Shown here: positions 25,598-33,649 of the stretch, piece after piece
Layout of the letters: each line of letters opens with the position of its first letter
Numbering within the stretch: position 1 is the stretch's first letter
Assembly (NCBI GenBank): GCA_018831055.1
Contig: JAHJRE010000181.1
Span: 1-40,302 of the forward strand
From: Bacteroidota bacterium
Lineage (GTDB): Bacteria; Bacteroidota; Bacteroidia; Bacteroidales; B18-G4
Reading direction: 5' to 3'
Length of the DNA stretch: 40,302 bases
The notes under the pieces: model-generated
Database searches by the model: none
Seen by the model: the letters and a program-made list of their open reading frames with translations, nothing else
What the model was told of the DNA's origin: nothing
Made by a program: the position numbers and the translations under genes

Positions 25598-26830
25598 ATG
25601 AAAAAACTGAGAATATTACCGGCAATATTTTTAATCCTGCTCCTGAGCAGCTGTAGTAATAAAAATCAAACACCTGAACCAAATTATGTTGTTGTAGTCT
25701 CACTCGACGGCTTCCGCTGGAATTACCATGAAAACGCCAATACGCCGGTTATGGATTCGATAGCGAATGCAGGCGTTAAAGCCAAATCTCTTATCCCTTC
25801 ATTCCCTTCCAAAACGTTTCCCAACCACTATTCTCTTGCAACCGGACTATATCCCGACCATCATGGCATAGTCCAAAACAGCTTTTATGATCCCGACCTT
25901 GACAGGTATTATGAGATCCGCAACAGGGAAGCTGTATCCGACAGCACTTTCTATGGTGGTGAACCTATCTGGGTAAGTGCTGAAAAGCAAGGGGTAAAAA
26001 CAGCTTCTTTCTATTGGGTCGGATCGGAAGCGCCTGTTGGAGGAAAACATCCCACTTACTGGAAAAAGTACAAACATAGTTTCCCATTTGAACAAAGGAT
26101 AGACACGGTCATATCGTGGCTAAACCTACCTGAAGAAATAAGACCAAGACTGGTTTTGCTTTATTTCCATGAACCCGACCATGTGGGCCATGTTTTCGGT
26201 CCCGATTCCGATTCTGTCAGAGTGACCGTAGAATACCTCGACAGCCTGATGGGTGTTCTTAGCAAAAAAATCAATTCTCTCGAAATAGCCGGCAATATAA
26301 ATCTGATCATCCTTTCAGATCATGGTATGGGCTGGGTTGATCCGGAAAAAACGGTCTTCCTGGCAGATCACATTGATACAAATTGGTTCGAAACAATTCA
26401 GGGATGGAATCCCAATTTCTGCTTTAAAGTAAAACCGGAATATTATGATACCGCCTTTAACTCCTTAAAAAGAACCCCTCATATACAAGTTTGGAAACAC
26501 GGTGAAGTACCGGAAAAATTTCATTACGGAACCCATCCCAGAACACTTGATTTTATTGTGGTTGCCGATCCGGGTTGCTGTGTGATGCTAAAAGAAGGGT
26601 TTTATCAATCCCCCGGAGCCCATGGATATGATAACTTTCATAGAGATATGCACGCAATATTTATGGCATCCGGACCCGATTTCCGTAAAGGATACATAGG
26701 ACCCAGCTTCTCAAACATCCACGTTTATCCTTTGCTTGCAACCATTTTAGGCCTAACCCCGGCCCCGGTGGATGGGAAGAAAGACAGCATAGTGAATCTG
26801 CTGGATCCGCAAAAATATAGCGCTGAATGA
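25598..26830 (+). CDS. Nucleotide pyrophosphatase/phosphodiesterase (NPP) family lipoprotein
   Basis: A 410-residue enzyme of the alkaline-phosphatase superfamily. The lipoprotein signal (RILPAIFLILLLSSCS) puts lipidated Cys19 in the envelope. Metal ligands and nucleophile fit NPPs: Asp37 in VVSLDGFRWNY, Thr73 in PSFPSKTFPNHYSLATGLYP, the EPDHVGHVFGPDS motif, LSDHGMGW and the late His in GAHGYDN. NPPs cleave nucleotide pyrophosphate bonds, and mammalian members are known to split dinucleotides including FAD. Next to a flavin-regulated receptor, cleavage of extracellular FAD to FMN and AMP is an attractive but untested role; scavenging of nucleotides in general is the safer reading. Confidence 0.9.
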   Translation: MKKLRILPAIFLILLLSSCSNKNQTPEPNYVVVVSLDGFRWNYHENANTPVMDSIANAGVKAKSLIPSFPSKTFPNHYSLATGLYPDHHGIVQNSFYDPDLDRYYEIRNREAVSDSTFYGGEPIWVSAEKQGVKTASFYWVGSEAPVGGKHPTYWKKYKHSFPFEQRIDTVISWLNLPEEIRPRLVLLYFHEPDHVGHVFGPDSDSVRVTVEYLDSLMGVLSKKINSLEIAGNINLIILSDHGMGWVDPEKTVFLADHIDTNWFETIQGWNPNFCFKVKPEYYDTAFNSLKRTPHIQVWKHGEVPEKFHYGTHPRTLDFIVVADPGCCVMLKEGFYQSPGAHGYDNFHRDMHAIFMASGPDFRKGYIGPSFSNIHVYPLLATILGLTPAPVDGKKDSIVNLLDPQKYSAE

Positions 26831-26853
26831 AAGGGTTTTAATTTGGGAAAACG

Positions 26854-26985
26854 TTGCAGGTTGCAGGTTACAAGTTACAAGTTCCAAGTTGCAAGTTGCA
26901 AGGAGTGAGAGGAAAGAGATTTGAGTGTGAAGCATGCAACCTGTAACCTGCAGCCTGCAACCTGTAACCTGAAGCCTGTAACCTG
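26854..26985 (-). repeat. Inverted 7-mer repeat element, copy B
   Basis: Same design as copy A in opposite orientation: a left arm of 7-base units (GCAGGTT, ACAAGTT, GCAAGTT), a central GGAGTGAGAGGAAAGAG...TTGAGTGTG, and a right arm of CAACCTG / TAACCTG units to 26985. The reverse complement of the centre reads CACACTCA...TCCTCTCACTC, matching the loop of copy A at 18 of 19 positions outside the variable middle. It lies between the convergent NPP and AsmA genes and could serve both as a hairpin terminator. Confidence 0.85.
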
Positions 26986-27020
26986 CTCCACATTAAAGCA
27001 GCGGTTAACGTCGATGCCCT

Positions 27021-29891
27021 TTAGTTCACTTTCTTTCTCGCTTCCTCCTTCACTTTTTCCGCTTCCTGCCGGGCTTTTTGCATGATCCCATCCGATTGTC
27101 TGCTTCCTTCGGCTATGATCTGAGCTGCCTTCTTATCCGCCTCCTTCACCAGTTCTCCGGCAGTTTTCTTAGCTGCCAGTTCAGCCAGGGGGCCTTGTTT
27201 CTTGGCCTCATCAATAAGTTTCTGCGACTGCTTTGCAGCCTCATCCTTCGCTTTTTGAGCTGCAGCCTGGGCAGCACTCTTCACGTTATCGGCCTGTCTC
27301 TGGGCTTCATCCAGGATCTGCTTTGCCTCTTTATCAGCATCATCCAGGATTTTTTGGGCTTCGGCTTTTGCCTGTTGTTCCAGTTCCTCTTTCTTTTTAT
27401 CCAGTTCCTGCTGGATATTCTGCTTCATATCATCCACAATGCTTTTGCCGCTTTTTGACAGATCTGTGCTTACCTTCGGATCGGTCACCGTCCCCCCAAT
27501 CAAGACATCAAGATTGATGGTTTCACCAAGACTGAAAGAAGTACCACTTTTATTGGCCTTATCTACCAATCCCTGAAGCACATCATTGGCCTGAGCTCCC
27601 AATACCGACCTGGGTATCTGAAGATTCATCACATAATCAATCGATTGGTCAAGTGAAGTCCAGCCGCTTACCGTTGCCTTTGCATCTTTCATCACCATAT
27701 CAAATGGCTTTACATTGATCCGTCCGTCGGCCACCTCAAAAAACAATCGAATCGCATTCAGGTCGATTTTCCTGAATTTATCGGTTTTTAATACATCCGA
27801 CAAGCGATTGAGCGTGTTGACATTTTCCAGCGTAAGTTTGGAAGTATTCAATAATCCCGATGCAGCAAGGGTTTTCCAATCGGGTGTCATATCCTGTTGC
27901 AGGATGGTATTCAGTTTCATCTCCGTTGAAAAATTTCCTGCTGTATGCGCTGCTATAGGAGCAAATTTTTCCATCATAGAAAAAGCGCCAAATGCAGTCC
28001 CTATATCGATGTTGCTTAGTTTCAAGGTCATATCAGCGTATGGCTTTTCCTCGTCCCTGGTATCATACAAACCTGCCAGGCTTACACTGCCTTCAAAAAT
28101 CTTTCCTGAAAGATTATTTATCCTTATCTGTTCATCCCTGATAATTATCTGCCCATGAATGTCGGTCATGGAAAGACCATCGTAGATAAGTTTTGTGAAA
28201 TGAGAATTCATCGTAAAATCAATATCTCCTGGAACACGGAATGCACTGATCCCTGTTGTATCCACTGTTTCCGTTGATACTGTGGTCTCTTCTGTAGCGG
28301 CCTCCATGAAATCATCTGCATTGAACATCCTGGATGTTGTTTCCAGATTTCCCTGCAACTGCCCCTTCCCGAAAACATACGAAAGATAGTTAACTACTTT
28401 TCCTGTAGCCCTCATATCGCTGGAGGCATATGAAAAGTCAAGGTTAACAAGATCAAGATAGGCCGGTGAAAAATTCAACTGAGCACCGGATACCAGGAAA
28501 GGATGAGTATATCCAGGCATCCTGTATTCTAATCCTTTTACAAGCAAAGATCCCATTGCGCGAAACTTTTCATATTCCTCTTTTTCTAATGTTGAAAGAT
28601 GCCCTTCCATTGAAATGTTCATTTCAAGCAAACCTTTCATGGTTTCACCCTCCTCAAGCGGATATATTTTTTCAATATGCGACAGATCAATCTTTCCTGC
28701 CGCAGCAGCGTTAATAAATGGATCAGATACAGGGGTTTTTACCAATAACTTAATATCGAAAGGATTACCCATCATGCTGAAATGGAAATTGTCGATCTGT
28801 ACTACAGTATTGTCTATATCCCCTCCCTTGTTTTCGACATTTGCAGAAATCCTGATATCTGCCAGCGTTCCCGGCAGGTCGGGATATCGGAACGAACCCT
28901 CATTTACCGCAAGATCAAGCCCGAAAGAAGGAAGTGTATTTTCATTATACACTCCTTTTACATAACCACTAAGCGTGAAATTACCCTGGGTTTGAATCTC
29001 GCTGAAATCCTTCATATATATGGCAGGGACCATGGATAAAATATTGGAAAAAGTGTTTTCGGGAGCATTGAATGTCAGCATAAGCTGTATATCTTCCCCC
29101 GACATAGCCACGCTTCCATCAAACTCCAGGATGAGTGCATTCAATATGATACGGTTCCGGCTGAATTTGTAAATTGAATTTTTTAGATCGGCGTCCAGGA
29201 TGGCATTAAAATCAAGCCGCGTACGGTTCAGATATGGAATACCATCCTGTACCACGGTTATTCCATCGGCTGTAGTTCTGGTATCCAGGCTTGTTTGGTC
29301 TTGCGAAAAATTTCCTGATAGCATATGATTCAAATTGTCAACCTGCAGGTAAGTCTTTCCTGGAATATCATCATAATAAAAGTATGCGTTTTCCAGAGTG
29401 AATCTCCTGAGTGCAATTTTAAATCCGCTGCTTTCAGTTTTAGTCTGCTCCTCTAAAGCCGGAGCTTCTTCAGTGGCCTGAAATATATCCCAATTCGCCT
29501 GCCCTTCTTCAAGAACCTTTAATTTTACCACAGGATGAGCGACCCCTATGCTTTTAATCTCATAAGCCTCTCCCTTAAAAAGACTCATAAGATTTATGAC
29601 CGCAGAGACTGATTTGACAGAAGCCAGTGTATCATCCTGAAAATCATCTACCCCGATGACTGTCAATTCATCGAGATGAAAAGACATATTGGGAAAATGG
29701 GGTATCAGGGAAACACCAAAATCTTTGAAATCAACTCTGGCCGTTATCTGTTTATTGATTTCCTGCTTCACCATTTCCATGATCTTCGATTTGAAAATCA
29801 ATGGGATGACCGCAATGGCAATAATGAGAACAACAATTACAGATATAATAATTTTCAATATTACCCGTGACTTTTTCTTTTTCTGCTCCAT
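27021..29891 (-). CDS. AsmA-like envelope protein with long charged helical tail
   Basis: A 956-residue inner-membrane-anchored protein. A basic start (MEQKKKKSRVILK) and one transmembrane helix (about 12-32) are followed by an AsmA N-terminal region (KQITARVDFKDFGVSL, PNMSFHLDELTVIG), a long beta-rich middle, and an AsmA C-terminal-like part (about 600-800: FTMNSHFTKLIYDGLSM, RINNLSGKIFEGSVSL). AsmA-family proteins resemble lipid-transfer bridges between membranes. The last ~140 residues are quite different: Lys/Glu/Ala/Gln-rich repeats (AKAEAQKILDDADKEAKQIL, QADNVKSAAQAAAQKAKDEA) predicting a continuous amphipathic or coiled-coil helix in the periplasm. It is convergent with the NPP gene and lies 43 bases downstream of aroC. 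Confidence 0.88.
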   Translation of the reverse strand: MEQKKKKSRVILKIIISVIVVLIIAIAVIPLIFKSKIMEMVKQEINKQITARVDFKDFGVSLIPHFPNMSFHLDELTVIGVDDFQDDTLASVKSVSAVINLMSLFKGEAYEIKSIGVAHPVVKLKVLEEGQANWDIFQATEEAPALEEQTKTESSGFKIALRRFTLENAYFYYDDIPGKTYLQVDNLNHMLSGNFSQDQTSLDTRTTADGITVVQDGIPYLNRTRLDFNAILDADLKNSIYKFSRNRIILNALILEFDGSVAMSGEDIQLMLTFNAPENTFSNILSMVPAIYMKDFSEIQTQGNFTLSGYVKGVYNENTLPSFGLDLAVNEGSFRYPDLPGTLADIRISANVENKGGDIDNTVVQIDNFHFSMMGNPFDIKLLVKTPVSDPFINAAAAGKIDLSHIEKIYPLEEGETMKGLLEMNISMEGHLSTLEKEEYEKFRAMGSLLVKGLEYRMPGYTHPFLVSGAQLNFSPAYLDLVNLDFSYASSDMRATGKVVNYLSYVFGKGQLQGNLETTSRMFNADDFMEAATEETTVSTETVDTTGISAFRVPGDIDFTMNSHFTKLIYDGLSMTDIHGQIIIRDEQIRINNLSGKIFEGSVSLAGLYDTRDEEKPYADMTLKLSNIDIGTAFGAFSMMEKFAPIAAHTAGNFSTEMKLNTILQQDMTPDWKTLAASGLLNTSKLTLENVNTLNRLSDVLKTDKFRKIDLNAIRLFFEVADGRINVKPFDMVMKDAKATVSGWTSLDQSIDYVMNLQIPRSVLGAQANDVLQGLVDKANKSGTSFSLGETINLDVLIGGTVTDPKVSTDLSKSGKSIVDDMKQNIQQELDKKKEELEQQAKAEAQKILDDADKEAKQILDEAQRQADNVKSAAQAAAQKAKDEAAKQSQKLIDEAKKQGPLAELAAKKTAGELVKEADKKAAQIIAEGSRQSDGIMQKARQEAEKVKEEARKKVN

Positions 29892-29934
29892 TTGGAAATG
29901 TATTAAGGTTTATTATTAAACAAGTTAAGGATAG

Positions 29935-31014
29935 TCAAAGTTTAATCGCATGGTTGCGCAGCATATGGTCTGCAATTACCAGAGCCGTCATTGCTTCCAC
30001 GACGGGTACGATCCTTGGGACCGCACAAACATCATGACGGCCGGATATCCGGATTTCCTCTTCCTGCCCCCATTTATTTAATGTTTTCTGGGCCATACCG
30101 ATGGAGGATACGGGCTTGAATGCAATATTGAAGACAATATCATTCCCGTTGGTGATTCCACCCTGTATTCCTCCATCGTTATTGGACTTTGTTGATATCT
30201 TTCCCTGATTTAATACAAAGGCATCATTATATTCGGATCCGGTCATCCCGGCTGACTTCATCCCAGCGCCGAATTCAAATGCCCGGGCAGTAGGAATGCT
30301 TATCATTGCCCTGGCAAGATCGGCGCTTATTTTATCAAACACGGGTTCTCCGAGACCGGCAGGTATATCACTGACAACACATCGGATCATTCCTCCCAGA
30401 GTGTCACTTTTCTGAACCGAATTCTCAATCAGGCTCAGCATAGCCTGACTCGCCTCGTGAGAAGGACAATATACCGGTGAATTGTATACCGTTTCGGGAA
30501 GGAAATGTATCGGAAGCTCATCCACCTTCACCGATCCTATTTGTGTAACAAAGGCCAGGATATTTATTCCGTACCGTTCAAGCATCAGTCGTGCAATTTC
30601 CCCAGCTACCACTCTGGCCACCGTCTCCCTCCCGGAAGCCCTTCCACCACCCGAGGATTGAGGTCTTCCGTATTTGGAGTAGTACGTGTAATCAGCATGG
30701 GAAGGGCGAAATACGTTTTTAAGGTGATCATATTCAGAAGGATCGGCCATTTTGTTTTGTATCATGTACGCAATAGGACCACCCGTGCTGATCCCGCCAT
30801 CAATGCCAGACAGCCAGTTAATTGAATCTTCTTCCTTTCGCGTTGTTGTCCCGGGAATATCAGGATTGTTCCTTCTTCGTAAACCTTCCCGGATTAGAGA
30901 TTCATTTATTGCAATACCTGCAGGAAATCCATCCAATACACCCCCAACGGCAGTTCCGTGAGATTCTCCAAATGTTGTCAAACGAAGCATCAAACCAAAA
31001 TAATTCCCAGGCAT
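29935..31014 (-). CDS. aroC: Chorismate synthase
   Basis: Final enzyme of the shikimate pathway: it eliminates phosphate from EPSP to give chorismate, using reduced FMN as cofactor. The 359 residues include all three signatures: GESHGTAVGGVLDGFPAG near the start, GRASGRETVARVVAGEIARL in the middle, and SGRHDVCAVPRIVPVVEAM near the end. The start at 31014 (MPGNYFGLMLRLTTFGESHG) keeps the conserved NxFG that precedes RxTTFGESHG, so I retain it over an internal ATG at 30990. No other shikimate gene is nearby. The 222 bases upstream, before the DUF349 gene, hold no feature I can name. Confidence 0.96.
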   Translation of the reverse strand: MPGNYFGLMLRLTTFGESHGTAVGGVLDGFPAGIAINESLIREGLRRRNNPDIPGTTTRKEEDSINWLSGIDGGISTGGPIAYMIQNKMADPSEYDHLKNVFRPSHADYTYYSKYGRPQSSGGGRASGRETVARVVAGEIARLMLERYGINILAFVTQIGSVKVDELPIHFLPETVYNSPVYCPSHEASQAMLSLIENSVQKSDTLGGMIRCVVSDIPAGLGEPVFDKISADLARAMISIPTARAFEFGAGMKSAGMTGSEYNDAFVLNQGKISTKSNNDGGIQGGITNGNDIVFNIAFKPVSSIGMAQKTLNKWGQEEEIRISGRHDVCAVPRIVPVVEAMTALVIADHMLRNHAIKL

Positions 31015-31236
31015 AAAAGAATAATTAATGTATTTTCAATCTGAACACCAATGAATGATCCATTGAAAACCATATGTATAGCATACAATATTATTACAAG
31101 AATACTTTGCTACATGTGGATTCCATCATACCATTAATGCATGATTATGGCATGATGAAATTAGCAATAATACCCGGGATTGTCAAATAAAAACCAGGAA
31201 AGAATTATTCACAAACAAAAAAAATGAGACAGAGTA

Positions 31237-33474
31237 TCAATCACGAAGCATCTTCATCTTGGCTTCCATGAGAGCAAGCTCTTCTTTGGCCTTCTGAATC
31301 TTCTTTTCAAACTCTTCTTTCAGGATATTAGCCTTTTTTGAATTGGCCAGAAAACCAATATTGTTTTCCCAGAGCATGATTTCTTCCCTTAGCTGGCTAA
31401 TCCTGGACGACAAGGTTGTCTTTTCCCGTTTTATCATCCTGTTGCCTTCGGGAGCTTCTTTCATGTTTTCAAAACGGTTGCGATAGTCGGATACATCAAG
31501 TTCCATCGCACTGATCTTAAGCTTTTCGAGCTGTTCATTCACAACTTCCCTGAAATGACGGTTGACCCTCTCCTTGTCTTTGATCGGAACAAAACCGATT
31601 TCCATGAATTGACGCTGAAAATCCTTGATTACTTCAAGGTTCGCCGATTTATCATCTCCATAAGCATGGGTTTTGACCTTTTCTATCAGCTCCATCTTCA
31701 TTTTCAGGTTATCACCCTCGGTGGAATGTATGTTTTTAAAATATTCCGATTTCCTGTTAAAAAACTCATCACAAGCAGCCCTGAAGCGTTTCCAGATTTT
31801 ATCAGAATGCTTTTTAGGAACCGGACCTATCTTTTTCCAGTCTTTTTGAAGATTGATCAGGTCCTGAGTGGTCTTCTTCCACTCTGTGCTGTCTTTTAAA
31901 TTCTCCGCCTGTACACAGATGTCAAGCTTAAGATTATAATTGTTAAGCTGTTCCTGTTTGATAGAATTCAGGAACTCCTTTTTATTATTAAAGAAGGTAT
32001 TGATGGAGGCCTTAAATCTCGCCCATACTTCATCATTGTGCTTTTTGGGTGCTCTTCCAATACTTTTCCACAACTTGAATAACTCATCTACCTGATCGGT
32101 CAGCTCCTGCCAGTCTTTCATTTTAACAGGCTCAGCAGCAAGCACCATTTCGATGCGATCGCAAAGAGCCTGTTTTGCCAGGAGGTTCTTTTCCTGGTCT
32201 TCATGAAGCTTTTCATAGTATTCCTTACGGCGATCATTGATCTTTTCCGTGGCCATCCGGAAACGCTCCCATATCTCATCCCTTTTGTCGGCAGGTACAG
32301 GACCAACTTCCTTCCACTCGTCGTGATATTTTTGTAACTGCTTAAAAGACTTTATGATGGATGTTTCAAGCAGCAATTCTTCAGCCTTTTCGCATAATTC
32401 AACCTTTAGCTCAAGGTTCTTTTTCAGATCAAGATCTCTGAGTTCTTTGTTGATTTTTACTTTATCAAAAAACTTTTCAACAAGGAAGTGATATGACTGC
32501 CAGAGGTTAGAAACCTCACCGGAAGGAACCATTCCGATCTCCTTCCATTTGATCTGCAGCTCCTTAAATTCATCATAAGTCTTTTTAAGGGTTTCTTCCG
32601 AATTGATGAGATCCCTGAGCTTTTCCAGTATATCCTGCTTCTTCGCCAGGTTCTCTATCTTTGTATGTTCAAGCCCTTCGAGGAAAGTCCTCCGATTATC
32701 CTTATAAATGTTAAAGGCAGCATTAAATCTCATCTCAACCGGGTCTTCCGCAGCCTGAAAATCTTCAGCATTGCCTCCCTGTTTTAAAAACTCATCTAAT
32801 TGTGCCTTTTTCTCTTCTTTGCTCTTTTTCAGGAATACTACTTTAACACCTGCTACTTTGTTACGGATCAGGGAAACATTGGATTCAGTAACGAGGGCTT
32901 CCAGTTTTTCCACCAATTCTTCACGGGTCAAGGCAGCCAAAGCTTCCGGAAGGAAAGTATGATCAACCTCGTCCTCTGAAACCTCAGTTTCTTCTTCCTC
33001 TTCATCATCATCGCTATCTTCATCTTCCAGTTCCGTCAGATCAATTCCACGTACATTCTCTTCATGATCGTCAGCATCAGCCGATTCATCTGCCTTAACT
33101 TCTTCCTCTTCCTTAACCTCAGTTACCGTCAATGCCACAACAGGCTCCTCCTTTTTCGTAGGCTCATCTTCGGGTTCATCAACAGATTCAGGCTTTTCTT
33201 CCACTTCTTCTGTTACCGCTTCTTTAATGGTTTCAGCTTCATGGTCTACCTCAACAACCGGCTCATCATTGACTACAGAATCGATAGGTATGTTTTCTTC
33301 AGCAGGTTGGACTTCCCCGGACGGGAGCTCGTCCGCTATATTCTCCGGAGAAGGATCAGGAATGATTTCTTTGTTTTCAGCCGCTTCTTCAGAATGGCTA
33401 TTCGTTTGTTCATTGTTCTCAGTGTTCTCCGGCCTGATTTCAGGCTTTTGATCAAGGTGCTCTTTGTTATCCAT
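31237..33474 (-). CDS. DUF349 repeat protein with acidic N-terminus
   Basis: A 745-residue cytosolic protein. From the ATG at 33474 (MDNKEHLDQKPEIRPENTEN) the first ~185 residues are Glu/Asp-rich and probably disordered. The rest contains five DUF349 repeats of ~75 residues, each marked by an IWxRFRxAxDxFFxxRKEYF-type helix; examples are IWERFRMATEKINDRRKEYY, VWARFKASINTFFNNKKEFL and IWKRFRAACDEFFNRKSEYF. The C-terminus (about 670-745) is a coiled coil. A TTG 9 bases further upstream is possible but less likely. The function of DUF349 proteins in Bacteroidota is not known to me. A TATTTTTG box lies upstream. Confidence 0.9.
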   Translation of the reverse strand: MDNKEHLDQKPEIRPENTENNEQTNSHSEEAAENKEIIPDPSPENIADELPSGEVQPAEENIPIDSVVNDEPVVEVDHEAETIKEAVTEEVEEKPESVDEPEDEPTKKEEPVVALTVTEVKEEEEVKADESADADDHEENVRGIDLTELEDEDSDDDEEEEETEVSEDEVDHTFLPEALAALTREELVEKLEALVTESNVSLIRNKVAGVKVVFLKKSKEEKKAQLDEFLKQGGNAEDFQAAEDPVEMRFNAAFNIYKDNRRTFLEGLEHTKIENLAKKQDILEKLRDLINSEETLKKTYDEFKELQIKWKEIGMVPSGEVSNLWQSYHFLVEKFFDKVKINKELRDLDLKKNLELKVELCEKAEELLLETSIIKSFKQLQKYHDEWKEVGPVPADKRDEIWERFRMATEKINDRRKEYYEKLHEDQEKNLLAKQALCDRIEMVLAAEPVKMKDWQELTDQVDELFKLWKSIGRAPKKHNDEVWARFKASINTFFNNKKEFLNSIKQEQLNNYNLKLDICVQAENLKDSTEWKKTTQDLINLQKDWKKIGPVPKKHSDKIWKRFRAACDEFFNRKSEYFKNIHSTEGDNLKMKMELIEKVKTHAYGDDKSANLEVIKDFQRQFMEIGFVPIKDKERVNRHFREVVNEQLEKLKISAMELDVSDYRNRFENMKEAPEGNRMIKREKTTLSSRISQLREEIMLWENNIGFLANSKKANILKEEFEKKIQKAKEELALMEAKMKMLRD

Positions 33475-33547
33475 CAGATTCAAGGATCAGTTTTGATATA
33501 AAGTGTCTAATGAAAGACTTATAAGTTAAACCGTTTATAACGGAGTG

Positions 33548-33555
33548 CAAAAATA
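33548..33555 (-). promoter_or_regulatory. Candidate -7 box for DUF349 gene
   Basis: Minus-strand TATTTTTG matches TAnnTTTG, 73 bases before the ATG at 33474. The -33 region is A/T-rich without a clear TTTG. Confidence 0.4.
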
Positions 33556-33649
33556 GCAATATTTTAATATCCTAAAAACATTTTCCTCTAAACTGTACTG
33601 TTCGCTTATCCGTTGGAATCTTTCTTTGTTTTTCCTGTATTGCTTGGGT

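Noticed and set aside
31015-31236. ATGCATGATTATGGCATGATG dyads between aroC and the DUF349 gene as a regulatory RNA
   Set aside because: The pairing is short and A/T-rich, with no known motif and no terminator-like T tract.
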